This document shows, piece after piece, positions 36,020 to 50,000 of a DNA stretch of 64,000 nucleotides. The notes under the pieces are model-generated. The model did not search any database, was not told the origin of the DNA, and was given only the letters and a program-made list of their open reading frames with translations. The stretch comes from Physcia stellaris (lineage: Eukaryota > Ascomycota > Lecanoromycetes > Caliciales > Physciaceae), in NCBI GenBank assembly GCA_018902385.1, contig JABSSW010000029.1, positions 519,762-583,761 of the forward strand. Direction: 5' to 3'. Within the stretch, counting starts at the first letter, position 1; the number at the start of each line of letters is the position of its first letter. The translations under genes and the position numbers were made by a program.

Positions 36020-36627
36020 TGTTAAATGAATTCAGATTGAGATGACTTTCGTCGAATTTAGAAGTTTTCGACATCTCAAAAAGTTATTCAGTTTTTTCGA
36101 TTATTCAGTCATATCAAGCGCAATTTTCAAGATAAAATCATAGTTTCGTCTATGAAAATGTTTCTTTACACTTGATTCACAATTTAAATCTAATTATAAT
36201 ATACGATACAATCAACAACAAAAGATATTTCATTGCGCAGTATTGCGACATCCAAAATTCATTCAAATGATGATTTTTCGAATTTTCAAGTTAACAGAAA
36301 TAAATAGTAATTGACTGCAACTATTACATGATGTGATCAATTCGAAGTTTCGTCTTTTCGCTGATACGTAATTTAAATTTTTAGATTTTGTTTCAAAAAT
36401 TTAAATTACGTATCAGCGAGACTGATCATCTTTCTATTGATTTCATGCTTTGTTTATGTTTACATTTCTGTATTTTTTCAAGACGCGCTATTCACAAATT
36501 CAACATCAATTGAATTGTTTTCTGACATCATCAATCATAAGATAGTTCCATTTCAGAGCAATGAATGATAATTCTCTATACATTGTCTTACACATTCAGA
36601 GAATCATATCAGCAGTTCTTTATTACA
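36020..36627 (+). repeat. Candidate 5' LTR of the copia element
   Basis: It begins TGTTAAATG directly after the helicase reading breaks off and ends TATTACA. Three bases later comes AGTATCAGTTACAGC, resembling an initiator-Met tRNA primer-binding site. No partner LTR was recognised after 40,574, so the boundaries are tentative. Confidence 0.35.
36359..36418. repeat. Perfect 24-bp inverted repeat (hairpin)
   Basis: Arms at 36,359-36,382 and 36,395-36,418 are exact complements (outer end CGCTGATACGTAATTTAAAT), with a 12-nt loop. It lies inside the candidate copia LTR. Confidence 0.9.
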
Positions 36628-36659
36628 TCTAGTATCAGTTACAGCATAGTACTAAATCA

Positions 36660-37700
36660 CAACATGGCAGAGTATGAAGTACATCGCCGAACAGTACAGC
36701 AAATTTGTAGTATAACAACAGTATTATCTCAGTGAAGTATTCAGTCTTATCTGATCAAAAATCATTCTAATTATATTACACAGTAAACGATACTGATCTT
36801 GTTCTTCTGATTATCGATTCTGTCTAAAATCTCATTAAATCGCTTCAGCAGAGCGTCACTTTCGAGCACATCAAAGTTATCACTCAGGAAATCAAATGAT
36901 GCGATCATTATCAAAAGTTTTATCACGACATCATCGAGTGCATCATCAAGCACTCTCACCTTGTCGCTGTCAAACAAGTTCGAAAGAACAAGAAAAAGAA
37001 GCGACGCAGACACAAGAATCAACAACACAACAATGATCAAAATCAAAATCAAAATCAAAATCAAAATCAAAATCAAGCGAAAAAGAACAAAAGCAAAGAA
37101 AATAACAAGAATAAGACGAAATTTGACGAGAACTTCTGAAAATTTGTGAACGAAACGATAATTACGCATTCGACTTTGATCGAAATTGTTGCTTTTTCGA
37201 AATCGATCAATTTTGACAAACTCATTGTCGTCAAAGTTTTTTTTTTCATCTTTGTCATCATCAAGATTTTGAACTTCAGCATCGTTTGACTGTTCGATAC
37301 GAACGTTTCATTTTAATGATTAGTAATTTCATCAATTATGTTGTCATTCTCGACATCTCAATTGAAAACATAAGGAAAAACTCAAATCTTTCGATTACGG
37401 TATTGTGCGACTTCTTTGCGACACTTTCAACAGAGATCGCTACCTATTCATTCATCAGATGCTTTACGTCTCAAATTGCACTTATAATCTTTTTTTTTTT
37501 TCTTTCTCTCAATTTCAGCAAGACGATTGTTTTTTATCTATTATTTTCAACAGTTTCACAGTGAATAACAAGAACATTCATGTTTTGAAACAACAAAATT
37601 TTTACATTTTTCAACTCGACAAGTTCGTGATTTGTTTAATTGTCAATCAAAACACGTTGAAAATGTGACACGAACGATTAAATCATCTGAACATTCAAAA
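36660..37700 (+). pseudogene. Copia gag relic with an AATCAA hexamer tract
   Basis: The plus-strand reading at about 36,980-37,135 is Lys/Asn/Gln-rich and includes six perfect AATCAA units (37,041-37,076), read as Asn-Gln repeats. A possible Cys-rich knuckle remnant follows at about 37,180-37,250. I could not identify the gag start with confidence. Confidence 0.45.
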
Positions 37701-37925
37701 TATCATTTAAATAATTCATCAACATGATATTAATTTCTTTAAATCATCATCATCGAATTCGTGCATTTTCTGCGAAAAATCAATAACAAAACGAAATTTC
37801 ATCGAAAGTTTATCAAGTCAAAACGTCATGTCGACGATTTTATTCACGACGATTTGATGAGTTTTTTTTCAAAAAAACAAAATGATGTTTATTGAATAAT
37901 GATTTGAATTAACGATTTCATTCAA

Positions 37926-38540
37926 ATGTTTCACATGAACATTTTATACAACAAAACATTCCTCGAAGTTCTGATTTCATTCAAGAAGTTTCTGAATATT
38001 ATTGAACACGGTCATTCCCGTTGCATCCGCCTACGGATTGACAACGATGATGAATTCTTTGGAATTGTCTTTACGATCTATCGAGAGAAACGCGACATCA
38101 TAGTGAAATCCTCTACTGCTGAAAATCCTCAGATGAACAGATGCGCTGAGCGCTTTAATCAAATTATCATGCACAAGGTCAGCACATTTTTGAAGGACTC
38201 AGAATTGTTCATAAAATGATGATTCGAATTTGTTAATATTGTCAATCACATTCGCAACACTTTCATTTTCATCTCTGTAATCAACGACAATGACAAGTCA
38301 ATATCTTTTTATCAAAAGTTTATTGATCATGTCTATTCTATCGAAAGGTTTTGTCACATCGATCAAGAAGGGGAGTATTTGGTAATCAAGCTCAACATTG
38401 ATTGGAAGAAGTTTCAAGATCACCGTCAACATGGAATTTTGATAGGATACGATGGGGAGATCATATATCGAATGATCATCATCTCGAGCAACATTTATCG
38501 TTTTTTCAACGTCGAATGATTGAACAACAAACGATTTCAT
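37926..38540 (+). pseudogene. Copia integrase relic
   Basis: The reading FKKFLNIIEHGHSRCIRLRI is followed by STAENPQMNRCAERFNQIIM, the segment that carries the catalytic Glu of copia integrases. Two adjacent TGA codons at 38,217-38,222 stand where the family has two Trp residues. After them the frame goes on (FVNIVNHIRN) and, at about 38,430-38,475, reads GILIGYDGEIIYRM, the conserved C-terminal integrase block. Confidence 0.85.
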
Positions 38541-39250
38541 TTAGCGACAAAATCATTTACGCAAACATTTAGAAATCAAATCGACATTTTTTAAACAATT
38601 TGAAGCATGAAATTCAAAAATGACAATCATTGCATCGATGTCATTTTTCGTTTCATACAAATTCAATCGCAAAAAGTTTTTCAAAATAATGCGTTCGTGA
38701 TTTTTGACACATTCGATTTCGAAAACGATTTCGAAAAATCGCGAAAGCAACGTCAATTTGCTTTCTCGTTTTTCACTTTGAAAAATTCAATTCGATCATT
38801 CTTTACGCTGTTTAATGATAATGTCGATAAATTGATTATCAACATTTTCAATTTCGCTCAATTCGAAATCGTCAATATTGTCAATCAATTCGAAAAAACG
38901 TTGAAACAACATTTTTATTTGCGTTTTCGTCGCGATTTTTCAATGAATTTTTTGACTTTGTTGACTCAATATATTTTTTCAGATTTTCACGAATTCAAAA
39001 TTTACAATGAAACAATGACAAACGTTCAACATAAAATGAATTAACAATTAAATATGAACGATGAAATGCAATTTCATAAAAACAATGACATTTGAAAGTT
39101 CGTGTCTTTTGTGTTTCAAGATTGTAAAATTTTTTCTGATAAATGAATCTATAAAACAAAAAGAAAAATCAATGATGAAATAGTCAAATATAAAACACGT
39201 TGATGTGTTCGAGATTTCGAACAAAAAAAAAAACGTCTTGATTATCACGA
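38541..39250 (+). pseudogene. Copia linker between integrase and RT
   Basis: The frame at 38,607-39,044 is acidic/Phe-rich and ends in NFLTLLTQYIFSDFHEFKIY, matching the variable linker before copia RT in position. It is heavily mutated and has no catalytic motif. Confidence 0.5.
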
Positions 39251-40574
39251 AACATTTTCAGTCGTGATTAAATTTATAAATTACAAAGTCATTTTCGTCA
39301 TCGTCGTTGCGAATGATTGAGAAATAAAACAAATAAATGTCAAAATCGTCTTTCTGTATGAAAACATTGATGAAAAAATCTATGTGAAAATTTTTTATGA
39401 ATATATTGATTTTAAACGAAAAATGTATTGTCGTTTACGCAAAACTTTTTATGAATTTAAACAATCGTTTCGAATTTGATTCAACATTCTGATCAATTTT
39501 TTAAAAAGCATGAATTTTTCTTTCTGAATGCGAATCAAAGTGTTTTTTTTAACGACAAAATTATTATCGCTATTTACGTGAACGATTTTCTTATTGTTCA
39601 ATTCAACAAAAATTCATTCGACAAGTCAAGAAAGTTTTCAATAAACGTTTTCAAATGACGAACATGAAATCATTTGTCTACTATCTAAACATGAACGTAA
39701 CAAGAAATAAACAACAACGAATTTCTTGTTTCAGTCAAAAAGTTTATTTGGAAAAAGTTCTCAGAGATCATGAGATGTGGAATGCTAATTATAAAGTCAC
39801 ATTCATGAACGTCAACATCAAACTTGAATCTGCTGGTTTTGACTATATTTGTCTCGTCCTCGACAAACTTCGCTATCAGTCCGTCGTAAGCTTTTTCATG
39901 TACGCGATGCTTGAAATTCGTCTCGATATTGCATATGTGATATCAGCAGTAAGTCGATATGCATCTAATTTCACGGAAAATCACTGAAAGGTTGTCATCA
40001 GGATTTTCAAATATCTTCGGCACTTTCTCGATCTGTTTCTCACTTTTTCTGAACTTTTTCGCTCTCTGGCAGGCTACATCGATGTCGATCGAGCTGACGA
40101 CAAGGAAATCTGTCGCTCAATTTTCGATTATATTTTCAATCTCGATAGCGAAGTCATCAGTTGATCATTCAAACGACAAGTCATTGTAGTTCTTTCTATT
40201 TGTGAAGTCGAGTATATGGATCAAACTCAGACTGTCAAAGAGGCTATCTGGTTATCGGGTTTGTTGAACGAATTGCAACTTCTCAGTGCGATCAAGAATA
40301 ATTTAGTTGTCTATGAAACTTTTGTTTATTGTCTCGTTGTCATCATTATTTATTGTGACAATCAAAAACACAAACGTTAATTTGTAATTTCAATCAACAC
40401 GTTCGAAACAAACACATCGATATTCAACAACATTTTGTCAAAAACAAAATACAAAACGATATTTTGAATTTGCAACATGTTTTTAATGATCAACAAATTG
40501 TCGACGATTTAATCAAATTTTTGTTCAAAAACAAGTTTTTGAAATTTCGTCGCGACATTGATTTGATATAATCG
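39251..40574 (+). pseudogene. Copia reverse transcriptase and RNase H relic
   Basis: RT motifs run from EIKQINVKIVFLY (about 39,310) through LNANQSVFFNDKIIIAIYVN (active site YVND instead of YVDD) to FVYYLNMNVTRNKQQRI and YQSVVSFFMYAMLEIRLDIA. A TGA at 39,477-39,479 replaces a Trp. RNase H is readable at 40,177-40,380 (CEVEYMDQTQTVKEAIWLSG and IIIYCDNQ). Its tail, with IDIQQHFVKNKI-like residues, runs to about 40,570. The part from 39,660 to 40,380 is strikingly well preserved. Confidence 0.85.
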
Positions 40575-40714
40575 AAAAATGTTGTTATTTGACGAATTTA
40601 AATAGAATTTTTTTTTAAATAATAATTCGTTCAATCGAAATCATTTTTTGAACGATTAACACATTTTAATTCAACACACAATTTTTTTTATTCAATGATT
40701 TTCAACGAATCACG

Positions 40715-40788
40715 ATTTCATCATAATACAATTTCATTTAAAAATTTCAAAATTTCATCATAATACAATTTCATTCAAAATTTTCAAC
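40715..40788. repeat. 37-bp tandem duplication
   Basis: ATTTCATCATAATACAATTT occurs at 40,715 and again at 40,752, a 37-nt period with two similar copies. Confidence 0.75.
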
Positions 40789-42719
40789 ATTCAAATCGAG
40801 TCGATTTTCGTCAAGAATTGATTTGAAAACGTTTCAAAACAAACATTTTGAACAAACGCGAACATCAAACATTTTCGTTCGACATATTATTCAATATTCA
40901 AATTCAAAAATCGTTATTATTTTATTCGAAAAACGAAATTCATACAATTCATCGAAAATACATTAAAACAAAAAAAAATTTATAATTTCACGTTTAATTT
41001 ATCAAACAACGACATTCGAATAAATTATTCAAACGTTTAATTTTCAAATTACATATCAAATAGTACATTATTTCGAACAAAAATTATTTACTTTCGCATT
41101 TCAATCATTTGTGAAAATTATTCATTGTTTATTGTTAACGTTTGAATTATGTAAAAGTTATTCATTTGTTTTTTCGAATCATGTGAAAACATTATTCAAT
41201 ATTTTTTATTATTTATATTTTATTTTTCGTATTTTCGAAATTCATCATTTGCATTTTTTATTCATGATTTTTATTCAACAGCGAAATCACATGAAATCAT
41301 TTATATTTTTTATATATTTTTCGAATTCACTTTTGATTCAAAACAATAAACATACAGAAAAATATGAAAATTGTGAAAACGATGAAAACAAATTAAAAGA
41401 TACGAAATGTCGAAAAATAAATCTAAATGAAAATGTCAAAATTCAGATTTCGAAATTAGTCTTATATATTTGTCACGTGATTTAAACGATTTTAACGTTT
41501 CAATATGTATATAACGAATTCAAGTTCTCAACATTTTCAACAATACAATGTATTCTATCTTTTATTTTTGACATTTATTGTTTTTTTTTCTCTTTTCAAT
41601 GATTGTGTAAATTACGAAAATTTCAATAAATTTTTTTGCAAACTCGATAATCAGAAATGTTTAATTTGAAATGTAATATATTGATTTACTAATCGTTATT
41701 TTATTTCGAAATGTTGTCATCAAAAGTCGTATTTTATTATCGAAAATTTGTTCGAAACGTTCATCAAAACATTTAAAGAATTAAGTTGTTTACACATCAC
41801 GAAACATGCATTTTTTTCAAACATTTTCTTTTTTTCATCAAACAAACATTTCGTTTTATTTCAGATTTATTGCAGTTAATCAAAACATGTCGAACAATCA
41901 AAATTTGAAAAATTCAAATTCGAAATTTTTTCAACAACATACGTTCGCGAAATCGAATCGCGTCAAATTCAACAACATCAACAAATAATTTGAAAAATCG
42001 ATCATGTCATTATACAAAACATCGATTTTTTTCGTCTTTTCAGTTTCGAGATATCAATCGTTTCGTCATACAAATCGATTTGTATTTTTCGTTGCATATT
42101 CGCTATTTGTTCGTCTTTTTGATTTGTATTCAATGTTCTTTTTGTTTCGCGTTAAGTTTGTCGCATTTGTAACAATGTTTTTGAATTCAATAACAATTTG
42201 CATCATCAATCAAGAATCATTCATTTCGATCAAGCATTTTGTCGAAATCATGAAATTCTTCGCGAACACGATCGCGATATTCGCATTGAACAACGAAAAA
42301 TCGAGCTATTTTCTTATTTTTTTTGCTGTATTACTAATAGATTTCTTCATTCATGAACACATGTATCAACAAACAGCATATATTGATTGCGAAAACGCAA
42401 TTTTTTTTTTTTTGAACATCGATCACGATAAATCGTCACATAAAGCTGAAATCAAAATATTTTGATCAGAATGAATTAACGTTTTCGCAAATCTCGACAC
42501 GAATTCATATTTTGTTTTTTGTCTTTTAGATAATAACGATTCAACGATTTTATTTATTTTATATTACGATTCAAACATATTTGTTTTAACAAATTCAATC
42601 GTACAAATTGATCAATTGAAATTAACATATCGACATTTGTGCATTTTTTATGTTTCGATTCGCATGTCGTTTACAAAATCACGAAATTTTCAAAACAATA
42701 AACGATCGTCATCGATACA
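40789..42719. other. AT-rich mutated DNA, nothing recognised
   Basis: Plus-strand frames at 41,111-41,485 and 42,004-42,465 are the longest, but their composition is Phe/Ile/Asn-rich and I find no family motif. They may be remains of one or more repeats. Confidence 0.55.
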
Positions 42720-44060
42720 TTTTTCAATAATTTATATCATATCAACAGTGTAAAAGAATTTTATTTTATTATTTATTTGATATCAAACATTTTTCATTGT
42801 ATAATAATAATTTTATCATATCATTTTTATTCAAAAAAAATGATATTTCAATTTTTTCAAATTGATCATAATTCGACAACAATCGATTAATTTTGTCATC
42901 ACAATGCGTTCAATTCGAATTCTAATATAATTAAACGTAAAATACAATTTAAATTTTTCGTGTCATGATCGTTTCGAACAAACGCATAATTTAAATTTTC
43001 ATTTTGCATTAATTTATTTGTCAGAAATTGCGTTATGCATCATATGAAAAATTTTTGATTATTTTTTTTTCAATCGTTTCAAACATCGCAATATTAATAT
43101 TCAATCAATAATTTTGAATCAAAATATAATTTGATGTATATTCGATATAAAAACATATTTTATTTTGTTACAACAATGCGATATTTCAGTTTTTCATTTC
43201 ATTGAAAATTTTTCAAAATTTTTATGTCAATCAAAATTCGATAACAATCGATCGAATTCGTCACAATATGCGTTCGATTTGAATTTCAAATCGATTAAAC
43301 ATGTAATTTAAATTTTAATGTCATGTCGTTTTGAATCAACGCATAATTTAATTTTTCGTGTTGTATCAATTTATTTGTCAAAAATCGCGTCATGCATCAC
43401 ATGAAATATTTTTCATCGTTTTTTCATTTATCATTTCAAATCAAACATGAATTGTTCGAAATCAATAATTTTGACACAAATCATGATTTATTGTGTATTT
43501 GATATGAAAACATTTTTCATTGCACAATCATATTGCGATATTCGAAAATTTTATTTTTATAAATATTTTCAAAATTTTCAAGTCAAAGTTTTGCAACAAT
43601 CGATCGCAATCGACACAATACATACGTTTTATTCGAATTTCGCTTTGATCAAACGTACAATTTTAATTTTTGACAACATGTTTATTTCGAACAAACGCAT
43701 AATTTAAATTTTATCGTTGAATCGATTCATTTGTTCGAAATTTATGTCATACATCACATAAAAAGCATTTCATTAATTTTTTTATTGTTTTTGATAAAGC
43801 ATTGTTGATTTTGATAATATAAAAACATAAATTGTTGTATAATAATATTGTTATATCGAACATTTTCATTCGAATGAAAAATTTTCGAAATTTTTTATTC
43901 GAAATTTCGCAACAATCGATCGAAATTATCGTAACATGCGTTCGATTCAAATTTTGACATTCAATTCAACACGAAATTTCAAATTTCATTTTATGTTTAT
44001 TTTGAACAAACGTGTAATTCAAATTTTTGATATGTTTGTTTTCATATCAAAAATTGTTAT
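42720..44060. repeat. Degenerate tandem array, about four copies of roughly 350 bp
   Basis: The word CAATCGAT with a following TGCGTTC-like box recurs at 42,880, 43,245, 43,597 and 43,913, with spacings of 365, 352 and 316. Each copy also has the order CAAACGCATAATTTAAATTTT, then a TTATTTGTC box, then ATGCATCA(T/C)ATGAAA. The copies have diverged strongly. Confidence 0.75.
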
Positions 44061-47000
44061 TGATTAAAATATTTTTGTTTATTTTAACATTTCATGATCA
44101 ATATTTTGTCAATCGCATCAATAAAAAAATATTTTTCAATGTGTTTTTTTGTACAATTTAATAATAATTACAATATCGAAATATTGAATTCATTCGAATC
44201 AATTCAATTGTTTTGTATCAAAACAACAATTTCGATCAAAAAACAAAATTTTTTTTTCATCACGATTAAAGATTTGAACAATCACAATTTATTGACATTG
44301 AATGTTTTCATTTCATTACAATTTTTCTTTTATCATTTTTGATATATTTTCATATTTTTTTTTTGTAATATTTGAATCATCATTTATGAATTTTTTAATC
44401 AAAATCAAATTTCTATTTAAACATGAACAAATGTTGATTAAAAAAAAACTTCAAAATCGAAAAAAAAATTATTGTCAACGTTCAATACGAAATTAATTAT
44501 TTTAAATCAACAATCATCATTAACGTCGAAACGTTTTTATTATTCGATTAATTTTTTTATCATTATCATGTCGATTTCACATCAGCAATTTTTGCAATTT
44601 TACAATTATTTTGTAAATTTTTCAAAACAATTGTTTAAATATTACATATTTATATTAATTGCAAACAATGTTCAACAACATACATCGTTTCAATTTTTTA
44701 TACATGTTTCATTCAACAAAACATTCGATTTTTGTTATAAAAATAATATCGATAATTTTACAGTTCGCAACACATTTATATCGATTGTAATTTCATTTTT
44801 TCGTTTATCGTTTTTTAAATTTTTTATTTTCAATCGTTCATTTATTATTTTTACAATTTTATTAAATGTCAAATTGTTTTTTTTCAACAATTACAATATT
44901 TCATTGTCATCATTTAAATTTTTTTCAAATTTGATATTTGAAAAAGTTTCAAACGAATTGCACGAAATTAATTTTTTTCATTTAACAATTTTTTTATTGT
45001 TGACATCTTTGAGTTAAATTCGAATGAAAAAATTTCATGTTGAACAATTTCGACGAACAATTTGTTATTGATACATTTTATGAAATTGATATCGTTCGAT
45101 TTTCATTCATTATTTCGTCATTTACAAAACATTTCGAAAATTCTGTTTCAGCAAATTTTTTCGAAAATTCGACATTTCAATTTTTTTCTTTTCAAAAATT
45201 TTTTTTTTTTCACGATTTAGTTTTAAACGTTTTCGACTCATGTCAATTATATTTTCAGTGAAATCTTTATCATTTTTCAAACGACATAATCAATTTCGTC
45301 AATTTTCAATTCATTTTTCAAGATTTTTTGTTTTTTCGTTTGAATTCAAATATCGAACATTTCGAAAAGTCATCATTTTTACATTTTCGTTTAACAAATT
45401 CGAATTGCAAAATTTTGTGATCAATAAATTTATCAACAATTTAAATCACATTTCATTTTCAATCGTGTTTTTTCAATCAAATCATGATTTCATTCGATGA
45501 TTTGTCAATGATGCAAATCATTCAATCGAAAAAAACTTTTCAAAATTCAATAATTTTGTATCGATTGCACAATTTCGCAACAAATTTAATTCAACAAATT
45601 TGATTGAATTGAAACGTTTGTTTTTCAACGTAACAAATTTAATATGTTCAAACGATAATTTTCACGATCGATCATTTTTTCAATTTTTTGTTTATCAAAA
45701 TTACAATTCATATTTTTATTCGATCAATCGAAATCGAAAACAAAAAAAACATGAAACAAATGACGAATCATTGAAACAATTTGTTATGTTTCGATTTTCA
45801 CGATCGTTTTTTTTGAATCGATTTTTTTCATCAAAATCATGTGTTATTTCGCAATGAACAATACGACGATTATATTAAACGTTTTTTGAAAAAATTGTTA
45901 TGCGAACATTCAATTTTTTGAATTTTAAATTTTGATAAATTCGAAAACAATTTTTTGCGTCAATCGAATTTCGTTCAAATTATTTTACGACGTATTTATG
46001 ATATCGACAATTTCATCGCATGTATTCGCACATTGAATGTTTTTAAACACGATTTCAAATTTTGTTATTGTTCGTTTTTTTTCAACAAAATTACACAAAA
46101 TGCGCGAATCACATCGCACAATGTCATTATTCATAAAATCAAACAATTTGTCATCGATGTCGAAATGATGACAAAAAAATTGAATTATCACGTGCATATT
46201 TTTTTTTCACAATGATTTCGAATGTTCAAAAACATCATTCATTTGAACAATGATGATCAAATTTTTTGAATCGATCACATCGTGTTTTCAACATTGAAAA
46301 AATCATGCGATATCAATATCGTCGCGAAACATTTTAATTCGTTTGCACATGTTCGCAATATTGTCAAAATGAAAAACGAAATTCAAACGAATTGAATCGA
46401 TCACGTTTTTTTTGTGAAAATGTCAATTTTCGCAAAACAATTTAAAATTTTTTGAAATTTTGTTTTGCGCAACATCAATCAATTCGACAAAATTTTTTAT
46501 TCGAATCGATGACGCAATTTTTTTTTTGTTTTATTCGTTCATGATTTCAAAATTTTCATCAAACAAAACACGATACAAAAAATCGTGCAAAAATTTCGAA
46601 ATCATTTCGATTTTTGCTTTAATTGATTATTCGATTTCATTTTTCGAAAAATCGTTTGAATGAATTTTGAAATTGAAAACATTTCGAAATGTGTTGATTT
46701 TTCAAACATTATATTTTTGTGAAAAAAACATTGTTTTGAACGATGAATTATCAAATTTCGTGATTTTTTCATTTCATTTTTCAAATCACGAATTCGAATC
46801 GAACGATATTTTTGAATTTTGACACGTGATGTCGCGTCGTGTTTAATTATTATCATCACATCATTTTCGTTATATCGAAATTTTCAATTTGCATATATCA
46901 AAATTTACGTTTTGTTCAAACAACAATTCAATATTTTCATCAAAAACATTAAATCATTCGCAAATTTCATGTTTGAATTGTTGAATTATCATTTTAATCA

Positions 47001-50000
47001 AATCGTTCGTTGATACGAAATCAACAAAAAAAATTCGAATGTTTATATCGATTTTGTCGAAAATTTTCAAAAATTTATTCGTGATTTTCGACGCGTTCAA
47101 CAATTTCAATCTTTTTTGCATGTCAAAATTCGTATCGATGAAAATTTTCGTTTTTCGATCGAAACACGTCAAGATTACAAAATTCGATCGAAATTTCGTA
47201 TTGAATTTTATAATTGTTTAAATTTAATCGAATGAAAAATTCAACAATTTGATTTTATCACGTTCATCAAATCATTTCATGAAATATTTTCGAAATCGTT
47301 CATCGTCAATTCGTCGTTTGACAGTTTCGAATTCGAAAAAAATCGTTCATCATTGTTGTTTGTTGAAAATGATGATTTCATGCGAAAAAATCGCGCTGAA
47401 TTTTATCGCATGTTTTAAATTTTTTTATCAAAAAATGCAATCAGTTTTTGACAGTTTTTTTCAATCGATTTTTGAATCGACAAAAATATTCGCGTTTCGA
47501 ATCGTCAACGAAATTTCTTGTTTATCATCACGAATTACGATGATCAACAACGAAACAATTATATGATCAATGTCATGATAAGAAATTTCATTTTCATTGT
47601 TAAAAATATCAATTTTGTACAAATGTTCGAATTTTGACGCGATTATTGAAAATTTCGTTATCGCAAAACTTTGTTCGATCACGAACAATCGCGACGTCGA
47701 CGACGAATTGAATTGAATTACGAACACAACGTCAACATTTACGAAATTGTTTATTTATCACGAAATAAAATTATTTGAATTTTTTTATTTAATTTTCAAT
47801 TTCATATCATTTCACGATTCGTTTTGATTCGCAATCGAATGCAATTTTTTTCAAACATAATCAATTTCAATTCAAATTGAACAATTTTTCGCGCAAATTT
47901 ATTTTGTTCACTCAACATTTGCATGATGATTTTATTTTTAACGAAAATATTTTTTTTCAAAATACGTATACGTTTGTCGTCGAATTTTGTATTCAAATTT
48001 ATGTGATAACGATGTTTGCACAAATTCAGAAATGATAAATCAAAAACGATTTTCGATATTGTTTTTTTGACATCGACAAAACGATCATTAAACAATTTAT
48101 CATCGATCGACTCAATGCGAATCAAAAACAAAAATGTCATGATTTGAATTATTTAATTTTTGAACGTTTTTTTCAAATTTTTTTTTTGATTATTTCGATG
48201 TCAACGAATTTTTTTTATTTCAATTCAATTCGATCGACACGTTTTTCGAAATATCATTACATCGATTTATGACGTGATCGATTGAAAACGTTGTTCAACA
48301 TTCAAAAACATGATTTTATCGATTCAATCAATCGAAAATGAAAAAAAAAAATTTTCGTCAATTGATTCGAAATTTGTATCACGTTTTTTTCATCACGATC
48401 AATCAACGATTTGTTAAACATTTCATAAAAATTTTGTTCGATCATGTCGTTTTTCATTTATTGACGATTGTTCATTACGATTTCGATCATTTGATTATCA
48501 TGAAACGAAATCGAATAAAAATTTCGCAATGAATTGTCGTTCGTGTTTCTGAAAAATTACAAAACAATATGAAAAATATTTTGACATATCGCAATTTGAA
48601 ACATGTCGATCAATTTCATCAATTCGAAAAATTCGATTGAAATTTCGATTATCATCAATTTATTTTTCAAAGTTACGAGATATTTTTGATTCGTGTGTCG
48701 ATGTTGAATTCTATTTCAAAACATATAAAGATTTTGTGCAAAGATTTTTTTGAATCGATCAAAAGAAAATTGCTCAAAAATTCGAAAATAATGAAACAAA
48801 ACAGCAACATGAATTTGATTACGACATTTTTAAACGATATGAAAAACGATCGACGTGACGACATTTTCAATAACGATATCGATTTCAATGACGATTCGAT
48901 CGAATCGAAAAAATTTGTCGATAACGATTTTCGAACATAAAATCACGTTCAATCAATATTTATAATCGTCATCGTATTATCATCAACATTTCATCGAACA
49001 CAACGAAAACTTGATAAAAATTTCGATTTGAATTGATATTTTCTAAAATGTTCGATTCAGTTTTTGTTAATTCAATACAAAATTAAAATTTGTTTTTTTT
49101 TTGATTTTTTAACACAAAAAACACAATTTGCGAATATTTGTTGCATTGATACGCTTTTTTTTTTCAAATTAAAAATTCTGATGAATCGAAATTCAAAATC
49201 ATTTTTATCAAAATCGTAAAGAAAATTTTCGAACGTTAATTTGTATTTGTTTTTTCGTTTTTTATATAGAAATTTGATTCAATCGTTGTAATTTTGTATT
49301 TATCGATCAATTATTCATTTCATTCAAACATTTCACATCAGAAATTTCGTTGTCGAATATGATTCGTGTTTTTTAATCATTTCGTTCAAATTCAATGTTT
49401 CGATTATATTTAATTCGTTCAAAATTAATTCAATTTAGAATTATATTTTGTTTTGTGTTGAATTTCACGATTTGAAATTTCAAATCGAATCGCATGTCAC
49501 GAGCATATATATTCATCGTCGATATATTAAATGAATATTGATATATTTTTCACGATTCGTTTCATCGACTAAATATAACATGAACAAAAACGTTTAATCA
49601 ATTCAAATCATGTCAAATTATCATTTCGAATTCATTCAAATAATTTACAATTGTATTACGAATTGCATGCAAAATTCGATCAAATGAATTTTGTATTTCA
49701 CGTTTTCGATAATATATTTTTTCGAATTTATCGTCAAAAACGAGAAAAATATCGAATATTTTGTAATATTATTGAACATTACATCATGTTCAATCGCAAT
49801 TACATGACAAACATAAATTTGAAATTTGTGTTATTTTTTCATCATTTCATTTTCGATTCAGAATTCGTTTTTTTGAATTTGTCACAAAATATTTTCTGTT
49901 GAAAATTTAATTTTGTTTCGAATAAAATGAACGAATGAAATGTAAATCGTCATTATTTAAAAAACAAAACGCGAAATGTCGATTTGTATCAAAATTTCGC

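Larger units (their letters stand above)
36020..40574 (+). mobile_element. Ty1/copia-type retrotransposon, degenerate, 3' LTR not found
   Basis: Gag, integrase, reverse transcriptase and RNase H remnants follow each other on the plus strand in copia order (integrase before RT). A candidate 5' LTR precedes them. The pol reading ends at a TAA/TGA cluster at about 40,570. Mutation is patchy: about 36,020-37,600, 37,920-38,490 and 39,660-40,380 keep normal dinucleotides, while the pieces between are as AT-rich as their surroundings. It is inserted into the helicase relic. Confidence 0.8.
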
